Below, piece by piece: positions 10,025 to 20,267 of a stretch of DNA of 64,000 bases (position 1 is its first letter; every line of letters begins with the position of its first letter). The position numbers and the translations under genes were made by a program. The DNA comes from Agapetus fuscipes. Its lineage: Eukaryota > Arthropoda > Insecta > Trichoptera > Glossosomatidae. The stretch spans positions 12,609,229 through 12,673,228 of the forward strand of contig OX637356.1 in the NCBI GenBank assembly GCA_951799405.1. Reading direction: 5' to 3'. The notes under the pieces were generated by a model. That model saw only the letters and a list, made by a program, of their open reading frames with translations, made no database searches and was not told the origin of the DNA.

Positions 10025-10105
10025 AGTTATCTGTCCGGTATTCGGCCGGCACACTCAGCCGGTATTCGACCGGTATTCGGGCAGGGTTAGTATCCGGGCT
10101 TTTTA
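10025..10105. repeat. Short GC-rich tandem of CCGGTATTCG units
   Basis: About four imperfect copies of CCGGTATTCG(G/A) are separated by short spacers. It stands out by GC content. Origin unknown. Confidence 0.6.
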
Positions 10106-10250
10106 AGGGAATCCGGTATGCGGCGTGGAGATGGCTGGCGTGAAATATTGTCACAGAGATGCGGTGCGGAATGCAATATACAAAGTATTTTATGCGGAGA
10201 GAAACTCTGTAGACAGTGGCGGAGAGATCACATTGGCTTGCCTTTGGAAG

Positions 10251-10447
10251 TCTAATCTAATCCAATCCGAGTTGCAAAGATATGTAACATTGGGGATTCG
10301 CATTATATACAGTCGCATGTGAACCTACAACATAAAAACCAAATCTCAAATGAACAAACACCATGCAAACTTCGCCAACCTTCCCTGGTAAAGGGGTAAC
10401 ATTGGCAAAGTGAACCATTTTCTAAAGCGTGGGTGGTAAGCCGCATA
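10251..10447 (-). mobile_element. Family A element
   Basis: This runs from a degraded TCTAATCTAATCC tail through GAGTTGCAAAGATATG to GTGGTAAGCCGCATACCAAC. Part of the central CACATGCGGCATGTG region is deleted. Confidence 0.82.
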
Positions 10448-10542
10448 CCAACTTAATCACTAGTGAAGCTTAAATGTAATTAAAAAAGTGTATAAGAGAT
10501 TTACCTATAACGTTTATTTCTCTACTGTATTTACACGGGTCA

Positions 10543-10631
10543 TAAAAAACGCAACTAAGCTATACATATAGTGTAACTTCTTGCCTGGGCTATCCTCGAA
10601 GGGATTGCGTTTGGCGATTCGGGACCTATTT
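10543..10631 (-). mobile_element. tRNA-SINE C, 3' end only
   Basis: This is the tail-side 90 bp of C (AACGCAACTAAGCTATACAT, then the CCTCGAAGGG hairpin region and GGGACCTATTT). The head is absent. Confidence 0.75.
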
Positions 10632-10639
10632 GGGACACG

Positions 10640-11344
10640 GGATTTGTACTAATCGTTAAAAAAGTAACGTTACTTTCGATTTCGTGTAAAACCGACCGAC
10701 TTATTGCTGATATGAGATATCATACTATGATTTAAGAGAGAGAGAGAAGGTTGTACACTTGAACAGCGGGAAAGAACGAGGTGTGTAAGCTTCTAAAAAG
10801 TCAGTAAAAAATCAAGTCAAAAATATTTGTATATTTATATGGATTTAAATTTTTTTTTCAATCGGGTCACCTTTTAAAAAATCTCAAACTCCGCCACTGG
10901 TACCTACCACAAGTATAAAATATTTCGTTTACCAAACGTTTACCATAAAAATGATTCAGAAGTAAAATAGCACCTCTAGGTAGCGTTTAAGTTTTCGTAG
11001 ATTTTTTGGGAAAACGCTATGATTTTGCAGTATTTTATGCGGACTAAATCTGCAGACTCCTCCCCGCCCCGTGAAATGCGAATACAATTTGATTTTCCGT
11101 CTAGACGTGGGAGACTCTGAGTGCATCATTTTGTTTATCGCGGCTACGTGTTCCTCGCAATGCAATGCTTTTATTTTAAGTAATGTTGTATCTAGACGCC
11201 ATTACGCTGCGAGAGGCCAGTACCTCTGCAGATGCGCCTTCTCTTAGTACTGTCCTTGCAAACTTCATTTATCTCTTAAACGTTCATAATATCTCTCTTC
11301 ATACATGTTCTTCTCTTTTTCCATTTTAAATATTTATTTATTTA
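10640..11344. other. Unassigned sequence
   Basis: It holds a GA-rich patch near 10735-10750 and a TATTTTATGCGGA phrase near 11034 that also occurs near 10190. The rest is unassigned. Confidence 0.4.
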
Positions 11345-11643
11345 TTTAGATTTTTTTCACAAAATCGTTTACAATATATGTACATACTTGTTAACTCTTC
11401 ACTTTCTGGTTACAGGTCTTCGAGTTGCAATGGTCAAAGCGACTCTGTTCTCCCCACAAAATCTTTGCTCGTATTTATATGTGCGGTAGATACGATACTT
11501 GCATGTTCGATAACATGGTAGATACTTTCACTAGGATTGTTCGACACCATTCCAGATTGTTCGACACTATACTGGAGACATAATACACACTAATAAGCTT
11601 GCCTAGGCTTACGTGCACACGAACTCATACGTTCGTAACACTA
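11345..11643 (+). repeat. Family U repeat
   Basis: This is the plus-strand partner of 4190-4475. One frame reads VAMVKATLFSPQ, matching MVKASLLSHQ of the other copy. It ends with the block holding CACGAACTCATACGTTCG, which also occurs at 19128-19212. Confidence 0.6.
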
Positions 11644-11750
11644 TAATTTAAGTTGCAAATATATATTGACATTTCAGGCTTATATTTAATGCATGCCCAC
11701 AAACAGACACGTATAAGTTCGCGCTTACAAATACACCGAGTGTCAAAACT
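11644..11750 (-). mobile_element. Family A/B element, tail half
   Basis: TTTAAGTTGCAAATATATAT, GCATGCCCACAAACAGACAC and GTTCGCGCTTACAAAT follow the family order on the minus strand. The promoter-side half is missing. Confidence 0.75.
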
Positions 11751-11914
11751 TTAGTACTAAATTGGGTAGATAGTTCGAAAATACACTAAAGCGTTTCCAT
11801 ACTGAACGTATGGAAATCACGTCAACTGCATACCTACAGTTTCATAAAAAAATCTAATACGATGAGTGACGTCATAATGGCCGAGAAAATTTAATTGCGC
11901 AAAGTTCATTGCCT

Positions 11915-12070
11915 ACGTTCGCTTGGACGTAAGCACTCATTTTGCTTTCGTTCGCTTGAACGTTGGCGTTGCACTGGCCTACAGTCGCTTGAATGTTGGT
12001 AGATATTCGCTAGAATGTTGGCCTCAGAATGGCCCATAGTGGCCTGAATGTTGGCCTCACAAAGGCCATT
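11915..12070. repeat. Degenerate tandem repeat (CGCTTGAATGTTGGC units)
   Basis: Five or six imperfect units around TCGCTTGAACGTTGGC, with spacing varying between about 20 and 40 bp. Non-coding. Confidence 0.55.
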
Positions 12071-12299
12071 GTGGAGGCGGCGCAGTTTATATTCGTCCGT
12101 GCAATTTATGTGCCCGGGCACAATCGCACTCGGAGCACGATTATCTGTGCGAATGTGTGCCCGTAATTTCCTGGCACTCGCTGTATGGAGAACTTGGCAC
12201 TATCTGGTGTTAGCATGTGAGGCTGGTGACTCATCAAGTGTGCGACAACAGGTGGAGCGGGTGCGGGTAGTGCATACAGGCAAATAGATCTATCTATCT

Positions 12300-12660
12300 G
12301 TAATCTAAGTTGCAAAGATATATAAACATTTAAAATTCACATTACATGCATGTCCACAAACAGACAAAACACCTCCTCTCAGGGTCAGTCTCCCCTCCAC
12401 TGACCCACGCCCTGTATATCCATCCCATTCGGGGATGTGTCACAGGACTCGCATGCAAAAATTATGTGAGATGCGAGTGGCAGAAAGCCCTCCCGTGAAG
12501 CTACACACAACCCCATAAACATACATGAGTAAATTCGAGCTAACACATGCCGCGTATGTAACTCTTGCCGACCGTCCCTGAAACAGGGGTGACATAGGGA
12601 AAGTGAACCATCTTTGAACAGTATGTTGGTCAGCTTCATACTTACCTATAAGTCAAGGAA
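12300..12660 (-). mobile_element. Family A element split by D
   Basis: The A tail side lies at 12300-12366 and the rest at 12513-12660, where it ends CCTATAAGTCAAGG. The interruption is family D. Part of the middle is also deleted. Confidence 0.8.
12367..12512. mobile_element. Family D insertion
   Basis: This 146-bp block (ACCTCCTCTCAGGGTCAG to GTGAAGCTACACAC) also occurs at 60292-60435. It carries a hairpin GGGTCAGT/ACTGACCC. Imperfect direct repeats (CCACAAACAGACA and CCATAAACATACA) flank it at 12354-12366 and 12513-12525. No Pol III box or ORF is seen. Class unknown. Confidence 0.7.
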
Positions 12661-12670
12661 TACTGTATTC

Positions 12671-12745
12671 TGTACCCATACTGTAAAAAATGTTAACATT
12701 ACCAATGTAACCCCTGCTTCAGGAAAAGTCGGCGAAAATCTCCCT
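12671..12745 (+). mobile_element. Family A element, 5' fragment
   Basis: CCCATACTGTAAAAAATG, ACCAATGTAACCCCTGC and TTCAGGAAAAGTCGGC follow family order. It starts 11 bp after a minus-strand A copy ends. Confidence 0.65.
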
Positions 12746-13194
12746 TACATGCAAGAATAACAACAATCCATAGATCAAACGTTCTGCAAATAACACTGCT
12801 TGAAAAAATAGGTCTTCAGTCCTTTGCAAAATACAGGCTTAGTCTTCAGCTCTCTGAGGGTCAATTGCAAGAATTTAACACCTTACCATTCGTAAATCAA
12901 GCTCTAATTTTTAAGGTGTTTGAAAATAAATTATTAAGAAAATTAAGACTAAAGCGAGTTTAGTTGGATGTACATTTAATTGGATTTGTAGCCAACTGTA
13001 CGAGATGTGTACCTGTGACCGTAGCTCGGCGCCACTGCTCTAGTTTCACACAATAGGCGAGAACGTTCTAGATAATACGTGCACCGTACATAATACAAGA
13101 GGTAATTTCACTAACTGTACTCTGAGAGTTCTACTGGTACATGATGTATGTACGTGGAAAAAAAATATTATTCATTTATGTAAAAATACGAACT
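12746..13194. other. Unassigned sequence
   Basis: No family copy or convincing open frame. Confidence 0.4.
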
Positions 13195-13698
13195 CCTTCT
13201 TCTTCTTCTTCAGCCTTTCTCAGTCCATTGCTGGACGTAGACCTCCTCCAATTTTCTCCATGTTTGTATATCGGCTGCTGTGTTCAGCCATCCTCTGCCT
13301 GCAGTTCTCTTGATGTTGTCCAGCCACCTCAGTTGGGGTTTCCCTTCTCCCCGCTTGGACATCCTGGGCCGCCATTGGACGATCCTTTTCGGCGACCTGT
13401 CATGGTCCTGCCAGTATGACATAATTGACACTAGTGCGTCTACGGATCTCTTGGTTTGGAACTCTGTCTCTGAGGCTGATTCCAGCGTCCTCCTTTCCAT
13501 GACTCTTTGGCACGTCATCAATCTGTTGGCGCTATACTGAGTGAGCCCTTTTGTTTCCAAGTCATATGTAGATATTGGAAGCACGCATGACTCAAAGACC
13601 CTGCGATTCCGATTAACAGGAATTTTCATGTCATTGACAATGTAGCCCAAATTAAATAGTTTGGTTGTCGTTACAGAGCGCCACCTCAATCCATCCAA
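13195..13698 (-). pseudogene. RTE-type LINE, C-terminal fragment with GAA tail
   Basis: A 162-codon frame remains open because deletions and shifts compensate. It reads NRRVFESCVLPISTYDLETKG, SANRLMTCQRVMERR, then a shifted stretch, then QDHDRSPKRIVQWRPRMSK, RWLDNIKRTAGRGWLN and WRKLEEVYVQQWTEKG. The segment expected before QDHDR (LKWRWAGHVAR) is deleted. The 3' end at 13195-13210 is a (GAA)n run, typical of RTE elements. The upstream polymerase domain is missing, so it is not functional. Confidence 0.9.
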
Positions 13699-13814
13699 AA
13701 ATTCTCAAAAGCTAGGTGAACCTTTATCACAGATTATAAAATAAGATCATTCATTTTCAACCAATGACGAAGTTGTTCTCAAAAATTTTTTTTGCTCTAT
13801 TCATTTCCTTTGCT

Positions 13815-14050
13815 AAGAGATTGGTGTGAGGCTTAACACCTATACTGTAAAAAAATGCTGAATTTGACAATGTCATCTCTGTTTCAGGGAGGGTCAGCAA
13901 GAGTCTATGTACATTTGAAGTTAGGGTTTTATTATTTTGTAAGTTCGCAAGCGACATGTGCAAACGCGAACATATACGTTCCCGCTTGTGGGCGAACATG
14001 CAATATGAAATCTAAATGTAATTTATCTTCTCAACTTAGATAATAGATTT
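13815..14050 (+). mobile_element. Family A/B element, diverged
   Basis: GGTGTGAGGCTTAACACC, TTTCAGGGAGGGTCAGC, AGCGACATGTGCAAACGCGA and CTTGTGGGCGAACATG are in the right order, ending TCTCAACTTAGATAATAG. An E copy with a 5S segment starts about 20 bp further on. Confidence 0.78.
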
Positions 14051-14073
14051 AGTTATTGTATAATAAGATGTTA

Positions 14074-14147
14074 AGAAGAAGTTAAGCAACATTGGGCACG
14101 GATTTTACCTGGATGAGTGACCGCTAGGTACACCGCGTGTTGTTGGC
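14074..14147 (+). pseudogene. 5S rRNA-derived segment (3' half)
   Basis: This matches the 3' half of animal 5S rRNA, including the internal promoter's C box (GGATGGGTGACCGC here as GGATGAGTGACCGC). It is part of a SINE, not a 5S gene: the 5' half is missing and a tRNA-like head follows. Confidence 0.85.
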
Positions 14148-14337
14148 ATTTCTTGGACCGGTCTATGGTCCAGTGGCAACATTTAGGATTCATAAATGGA
14201 ACATATGCAGAGCTAAAAAGAGCCACACAAGACAGGGAGGAACGGAGATCAAGAGTACAAGAGGCTTTTGAGGTGTGATACACACAAAAACAGCGCTGAC
14301 CAAATAAATCATCCTAATATTACTATTTTTATTATGA
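14074..14337 (+). mobile_element. 5S-tRNA SINE (E), internally deleted
   Basis: 5S-derived sequence (AAGTTAAGCAACATTGGGC, GGATGAGTGACCGCTAGG, CACCGCGTGTTGTTGGC) at 14074-14147 is followed 6 bp later by the E tRNA head (GGACCGGTCTATGGTCCAGT). The body is mostly deleted and the tail (GAGGTGTGATACACAC, GCGCTGACCAAATAAATCAT, ATTATT) is kept. The 5' half of the 5S head is lost or scrambled. Confidence 0.85.
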
Positions 14338-14750
14338 GGTATGTCAAAAAGTTAAATGAAAATTAGCACCCTCAGTGGAATGAAACGGGGCTGAAAGAAA
14401 ATATACAAAACGTAATCATTGTACGGGTTTGAATTAAGGATTTTCTGTAGAATCTAGATCGATTAAGTTATAGATCGTGCGATTCAGTTTCCAATAGACC
14501 CAGGTAATATTATAATTAGGATCTCGCTTTGTATACTAAATAGGAGGAAGGTATTCCGAAAAAGGAATAAGGGAGATCGGACCGAATTGTTAATTTGAAT
14601 TAACATAAAACTTCGCTTAGCCCGACTGAAAATTAAACCGGTCTACAGTCGCTATAAAAGTAAGGTTTTTACCATTTCCCACGAAGGCAATTATTCGCAC
14701 GTTACGCCACTGGCGGAGTAATTGCTCGTAAAAGTAAAAATGCTGAGTTT
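14338..14750. other. Unassigned sequence
   Basis: Nothing recognised. Confidence 0.4.
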
Positions 14751-15007
14751 CCTTGACTTATAGGTTGGTATGCGGCTGACCACCCATGCTGTAAACATGG
14801 TTCACTTTGCCAATGTCACCCCTGTCTCAGGAAAGGACGGCAAGAGTTGTAGGGGTGTATGTCCATTTGAGATTTGGTTTATGTGTTGTAGGTTCACATG
14901 CGGCATGTGCAAGCGCGAACTTGTACGTGTCTGCTTGTCAGAATGCATGTGATGCGAATGCCTAATATCACATACGAGTATCTTTGCAACTTAGATTAGA
15001 TTAGATT
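14751..15007 (+). mobile_element. Family A element, full length
   Basis: This runs from CCTTGACTTATAGGTTGG to ACTTAGATTAGATTAGATT. It has the conserved hairpins CCCTGTCTCAGG and CACATGCGGCATGTG. The 5' start matches most solo copies, although flanks differ. Confidence 0.92.
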
Positions 15008-15235
15008 CAATGACATAGAATGAGGTAGGTATACCTCGATGATTTTTCCAGACAAAAATCTCCATTAGTTTTTAAAAGATTTTTTTTATATTCCATCAGA
15101 AAATTCCTTGTTCACAGCTTCCTGCATTAAGGGTGCAAATCCCATAAGACACAGAGGGTGTAGGCACCTCCTAGGATCCTGTCTACTCCATAATCACTGT
15201 CTGGGCACCAAGTTACAACCACCAAGGTCACACCA

Positions 15236-15335
15236 TTCCTAAATAATGTATGCAAACTAAAACAGCACTTCCAGTGAGTGTTTTACTTTAGTTATGTTTT
15301 AAGTACAAACGATCTGGTTGAGTTTAAACGCCACG
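15236..15335. repeat. Family R element
   Basis: GTATGCAAACTAAAACAGC, ACTTCCAGTGAGTGTTTTA and GGTTGAGTTTAAACGCC match the R consensus. Confidence 0.5.
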
Positions 15336-15530
15336 TTGGGGTACTGGGTGGTTAAATATTTAAAGAAGGCTTGTCAGTGGCTAGAGGGCAATGACCTAAG
15401 ATACAAACTTGACAATGCAAGTAGCTTCATCCTAGCAAAGTGAATTATACATGACTCTAATGTAAAATGACTGGCTTTGTGGACGAGAAATGATGAAGTC
15501 TCCCCGTTTTTGTCTTGCCACAAATGATCT

Positions 15531-15832
15531 TATAGTGTAACTTCTAGCCGGCGTTATCCTCAAAGGTGTCGCATGCGGCAAATTGGGACCTATTTTTTTT
15601 ACGTGTAAGGGAGCCGGCCTCATGCAAACCACTTCTGTTGAAGTGTGGGTTTCCCAGCTCCCGAGGGGGCTGGTTTTCATTTCTTGTGAAGGCTGAGTAA
15701 GCTTTGCCGGTGTAAATTTTGAGTTTGAAATAAACACTGACATGGGAAACCATTTCTGGCACCCTCAGTGGGGAATGAACTCTTGCTCTTGGCATCGAAA
15801 GTAAGCATTCTACCAACTGAGCTATCAATCGG
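15531..15832 (-). mobile_element. tRNA-SINE C, near full length
   Basis: On the minus strand: head TAGCTCAGTTGGTAGAATGC, body, CACTTCAACAGAAGTGG palindrome and 3' end. The B box is damaged (GAGTTCATTCC). It directly follows an E copy on the same strand. Confidence 0.88.
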
Positions 15833-15841
15833 AATATTTAC

Positions 15842-16048
15842 TAGCTTGTTCGTTGCAACAAAGCACCAATTTTCGAGCAGACTCGATGTTTTGGTGACCG
15901 GTCTTTGATAAACATCCATAATTTTTTTTAACCCAGCGAAGAGCATATTTGAAAACATTAATGATATCCATTTGTGCTCCACAGAGATTCGAACCCACGA
16001 CCTTCCATTTACGAACCCGTCACATTACCACTAGACTAAAGACCGGTC
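15842..16048 (-). mobile_element. 5S-tRNA SINE (E), tRNA head and body
   Basis: It has a B box (GGTTCGAATCT) and a tRNA-like head ending near ACCGGTC, then the AAATATGCTCTTCGCTGG body block and GGTCACC. The 5S head and the 3' tail are absent. Confidence 0.8.
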
Positions 16049-16600
16049 GATGAGCATCTAGACTAGTTCACTCTCTTTCAGAACATCAGATACATTCTTA
16101 TCAAATCCGCGTTGAAAACGGAAATTTCCCCGTTGAAAAACTAGCTTCTTTTTCCTTTTTGTGTTGAGGAGGTAGTCATGTCCTGCATATAAGAACATGG
16201 CAAAAGACTTTAATGTGGTTCGTCTCGCGCCATAATTGGACGGCGGGGAAAGGAGGCTTTTTTCATGAAGCCTTTATGACTCTCACCACCCTCTTGCTTT
16301 GTTTCCCTTATACTCTGATTTAATGTGTATTATAAGAAAATTTAAAATTTTAAGGGAAATACACCTAAGATTTTCTTAATGAAATGTGGGACTTTTATAG
16401 AGGCGCTGCCTGGTTTTCTTGCAATTTTTTTAAAACTACCTTATGTACTTACATCAGGTAAAAACTCACTATGCAAACTATTGTTATAAAATAAAGTTAT
16501 GCTAAGTATGGTTTACGTATTATAACTGAAATCTGTTTTTACTTAAAAATAATAAATAAAACTGAAAATTCATATTTAATCTTTACAAAATTTTGATTAA
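16049..16600. other. Unassigned sequence
   Basis: A short stretch at 16385-16440 (AGAGGCGCTGCCTGG) recalls family R. Otherwise unassigned. Confidence 0.4.
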
Positions 16601-16604
16601 CGCA

Positions 16605-16942
16605 ACGCAACGCAAAAAAAAAACGCAAATAAGCTACACATATAGTGTAACTTCTTGCCGCGTTATCCCCGAAGGGGTCGCATGTGGCGAGTTGAACCTA
16701 TATATTTTTACAGGTAAGGGGGCCGGCCTTACGCCAACCACTTCAGTTGAAGTGGAGGTTTCCCAGCTCTCGAGAGTGCTGGTACTCATTTCTTGTGAAG
16801 GCTGAGTAAGCCTTGCCGGTATTTTATTTTGGGGTTTGAAATAAACACCGAAACGGGAAATCATTTCTGACACCCTCGGTGGGATTCGAACCCGAGCTTT
16901 CGGCATGGAATGCAAGCACTCTACCACCTGAGCTATCGAGCG
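16605..16942 (-). mobile_element. tRNA-SINE C, full length
   Basis: This is one of the best C copies. The head has TAGCTCAGGTGGTAGAG (A box) and GGGTTCGAATCC (B box). The body keeps CCACTTCAACTGAAGTGG and a CCCCTTCGGGG hairpin with a UUCG-type loop. The tail is a (GCGTT)n-like run. A short ATTAAC occurs near both ends and may be a target duplication. Confidence 0.93.
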
Positions 16943-16988
16943 GACTTATTAACAAAAACAATATTATTAAAACACTGTTTTACTTTCA

Positions 16989-17242
16989 TTCTAATCTAAT
17001 CTAATCTAAGTTGCAAAGATATGCAACATTGGGGATTCACATTACATGCATTCTCACAAGCAGACAAGTACAACTTCGCGCTTGAGCATGCCGCATGTGA
17101 ACCTACAACATAAAAACCAAATCTCAAATGGACATACACCCTGCAACTCCTGCCGACCTTCCCTGAAACAGGGGTGACATTGGCAAAGGGAACCATTTTC
17201 TACAGCATGGGTGGTCAGGCGCATACCAACCTATAAGTCAAG
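16989..17242 (-). mobile_element. Family A element, full length
   Basis: This runs from a (TCTAA)n tail through GTTGCAAAGATATG, CACATGCGGCATG and CCTGAAACAGGGG to CCAACCTATAAGTCAAG. Confidence 0.92.
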
Positions 17243-17698
17243 AAAGTCAAAACATTCTCGATATAATTTTTCAGGAATCAAAAATATAATAAACACAGAG
17301 TTTTTAATATTTTTGTTCATTTCATGATAAGGTCATAATTTCTACGCAATCAAATTTGCAAATAAACGAAAGCTAAGATAAGCGAATGAATTGCCTAAAT
17401 GCGGGGAATAAAAATGTTACTTTGCATGCTTACAATATAATTACTCTGGTTGTTCAAATAACCAACGAATTAATTTAGCATTGTGGCAAATAAAATAACG
17501 GCAATAAAAACCTTGATAAAACCTAATTCCTACGGCGAACGTTTATAATTGTGGCAAACAAAAATAATCTGAAGTTCTGTATTGGATTTAATGATGCTGA
17601 AAGCCTGTATTGCTCTACTGTAACTGTTTTTGTTTTCAGCTATGATTCCGCTAGGGGTGGTTACATGCCAGTATTTTTACTTTATTTGTAAGTGAAAG
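17243..17698. other. Unassigned AT-rich sequence
   Basis: Nothing recognised except a TTCCGCTAGGGGTGG phrase near 17648 that recalls the LINE tail at 28100. Confidence 0.4.
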
Positions 17699-17805
17699 TC
17701 GCAACCAAGCCACACATATAGTGTAAATTCTTGCCTGCGTTTCCTCCGATGGGGTCGCATGTGGCGCTTCGGGACCTATTTATTTTTACACGTAACCCCC
17801 TTACG
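17699..17805 (-). mobile_element. tRNA-SINE C, 3' end
   Basis: CGCAACCAAGCCACACATAT, TCCGATGGGGTCGCATG and the CCTATTTATTTTTACACG block are in order. It stops abruptly at a C-rich tract. Confidence 0.75.
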
Positions 17806-17862
17806 TCCCCCCCCCCCCCGGCCGGCCCGTCTCCCGGCCCCCGGCCCCCCCGACACATGTTA
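17806..17862. repeat. C-rich low-complexity tract
   Basis: Long C runs with GGCCGGCCCG interruptions sit between a SINE fragment and a foldback arm. The base composition is unlike anything else in the window. It could be real low-complexity DNA or an assembly artefact. Confidence 0.7.
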
Positions 17863-18316
17863 TAACGACATATGACAGAACGACACATGCAAGAACGATT
17901 CATGACAGAACAATACATGACAGAACTTCACAATGACAGTACATCAAATGACAAAACCTCACTATGACAAACAACACAAGGACAAAACATTACAATCCTA
18001 AAGCAGAGCATACCATAAACGGCACATGAAAAAACATCACAAAAATAAAGCCTGTGATCTTTTGTTATTGTGATTTTTTATCATTTGAAGTTCTGTCATG
18101 TGTCTTTTTGTCACTGCGTCGTTCTGTCATGTGTCGTTCTGTCATATGTTGTTCTGTCACGCACCGTTATGCCATGTGTCGTTTTGTCATTTATTGTTCA
18201 GTCATGTGTCATTTTGTCAAGTGTCGTTCTGTCATATGTTGTTCAGTCATGTGCCGTTCAGTCATGTGTCGTTCTGTCATGTGTCGTTTTGTCACTGTGT
18301 GTTCTACAATGGAACC
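17863..18316. mobile_element. Foldback element 2
   Basis: The left arm (about 17863-18035) and right arm (about 18050-18316) are inverted arrays of the same 15-bp unit as foldback element 1. The uninterrupted centre reads ACGGCACATGAAAAAACATC. The right end matches element 1 (CTACAATGGAACC). The left end abuts the C-rich tract and no duplication matching the right flank is seen, so the left boundary is altered. Confidence 0.8.
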
Positions 18317-18635
18317 ACCGCTGATATAGAGCCCTGTCGAAGCAAACGCTTATCGAAACGAAAAATACTGTGAAATTCGGCATTGGGCGCAGATCTCTAT
18401 CTGCAGCAAAACAAACTCCGCTGCGGAATTAATCGGACGTTATCGATTCCGTTAACAAATTGAAATGGCAGCAGGTGGAGTGGCTGTATCGCCAACACAA
18501 AACTTTGCGTTTTAACTAAAACAAAGCGTTATCCAAACATAGCGTTATGATTTTACCGGGTTCAATTTAATAAAAATTGTGGTTATTTATTTTGCACAAT
18601 TTATTTTTTATTTATTTTAAGATACGGTTCACATC

Positions 18636-18722
18636 CGTACCGACCGATCCGTAGTCTAGTGGCAACACTTCGGACTCGTAAATAAAAGGTTGTGGGTCGA
18701 ATCCCGGTGGAGCACAAAAAAA
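18636..18722 (+). mobile_element. E-type SINE, tRNA head only
   Basis: A box TAGTCTAGTGGCAAC, anticodon loop region GACTCGTAAAT and a B-like GGTCGAATCCCGG are followed by GGAGCACAAAAA. It then stops. It is too degraded for a tRNA gene. Confidence 0.75.
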
Positions 18723-19127
18723 GCCGCTCATATGGATACAGTTTATTTGGACGTTTCTCGTGTATTCCAGATTCTTCTTTAGTGGATTGTTCCAGAGCAG
18801 TCTACTATCATCAGTTTCATCATTATGCTAGCTGTTTGAGACTATTCCAGTTACGTGCACCAGCAAGCTAGGTGCCTAGGAACCAGGCGCGTGCATAGGG
18901 TATATGCAAATACATTTCAAAATAAATATTTTCTCCCATTCCTTTAAAATAACTCATCTGAAATTGACTGAGGCGCTAACGATGGCTCCAACCGAACTTA
19001 AATTTGGAATTTTAAATCTCATTATTGAACTTATATGCGTTTGTACTATATATTTCCTAACTATCAAACATCTGTGCGTGTATGGGATGCACGCCTCTGC
19101 TAGGTATCACGTACTAATACTCCTATA
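18723..19127. other. Unassigned sequence
   Basis: Nothing recognised; a 74-codon open frame at 18904 lacks motifs. Confidence 0.4.
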
Positions 19128-19212
19128 ATGGATCATACTAGAGCCAGATTGTTCGACACACACAAGCGTGCTTAGGCTCACGTACGAATTCATATGTTCG
19201 TAACAATATAAA
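19128..19212 (+). repeat. Family U fragment
   Basis: CAGATTGTTCGACAC, AGCGTGCTTAGGCTCACGTA and TTCATATGTTCGTAAC match the end of U at 11560-11643. Confidence 0.65.
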
Positions 19213-19344
19213 ACGTAAAAATCAATCTTGAATCGCAGCTGTATTTCTGATAAGAAATTCGTTAGGGGCGAAAACCTCCCCGTAACTTCCACCCTTTCGT
19301 GAAACAATGAAATTTTCAGCGAGTATTGGCCGTGTGGGGTAGGG

Positions 19345-19953
19345 CATGGGTCAGCAACCTGCAGCCCGCGAGCCGCATGCGGCCCTTGAGGCGTCTTGGT
19401 GCGGCCCGCAAGATATTCGCCGCAACGCATGTGCCGGACGATATCATACACATACACAATGGAGTAAAAAAAAACAACAAATGTCGAAAAAATGGACAAA
19501 AAGCGTTTTATTTTTATAACTTAAATATTTTTATACAACTAAAATATTTGTACAAAAATTTTTAGGCAATGACATGTGCTCAGCGTAGGGGCGGATCTTA
19601 GACCCGAAAGGTGGTCAAACTTATCCAAAAAGCGGAATAGAATTTGTGGGTAGATTTCTCTATGCAGGCCGGTGTCGTTTCGCGTGGAATTCCTTGAATT
19701 GCGGGATTCCCAAATTGAATTGGCGGGGATTCTACAATACATATATGACTTATTATGGGGGGTAGAATCAATATTGAATTTAATTTGTAGTTTGTAAGTC
19801 AATTTATTAATGTTGACGATACATGACGCGGCAGGGGGTAGTCAGCATGGGCTAAAATGCTGACCGTTAGATCCGCCACTGCCCAAGTGAGGCCCACACT
19901 AAATCCCACGTAAACTATTTGGCTCTTTTACAACAAAAGGTTGCCGACCCCTT
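19345..19953. mobile_element. hAT-like non-autonomous element
   Basis: The left end CATGGGTCAGCAACCTG and the complemented right end CAAGGGGTCGGCAACC are inverted repeats. They are flanked by GGTAGGG on both sides (7-8 bp). The left end continues into a CCCGCGAGCCGCATGCGGCC block, familiar from hAT elements. No transposase frame is evident. Confidence 0.78.
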
Positions 19954-20267
19954 GGGTAGGGTATGAAACCGCAGGGGGGTTGAAGTCGCCTATCAGCTCT
20001 TTAGTTCAATACTTCCGGCCGATGTATTATGTACGACCCATACATTATTGTATACCTTCTCTAATCCGCACCCCTAACTATTACCAACGGACCGGTACTT
20101 GGGTTTTAAGTCGGAGCCCAAGTTGCTTCCGTGCTGTGAAATCCTTTCTCGATTATCCGATCGTGAGAAATTTTGTACAGCTTAGACTATTATAAACAAT
20201 GCTTAAGTCTCGCCTAAAAGTGTAAGCATTGTAAAACTTAGAAGGTATAAAGCAATGCAACTAAGCT
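19954..20267. other. Unassigned sequence
   Basis: Nothing recognised; an 84-codon frame at 19941 partly overlaps the hAT end and has no motif. Confidence 0.4.

Noticed and set aside
13210..13698. Intact 162-codon protein
   Set aside because: Comparison with 5311-5745 shows frameshifts and a deletion of conserved residues; the frame is open by coincidence.
17806..17862. CpG island or promoter
   Set aside because: It is a short run of C with little CpG periodicity and no adjacent gene.
17863..18316. Regularly spaced short repeats resembling a CRISPR array
   Set aside because: Units are adjacent, degenerate and inverted between two arms; there are no unique spacers of constant length and the context is eukaryotic.
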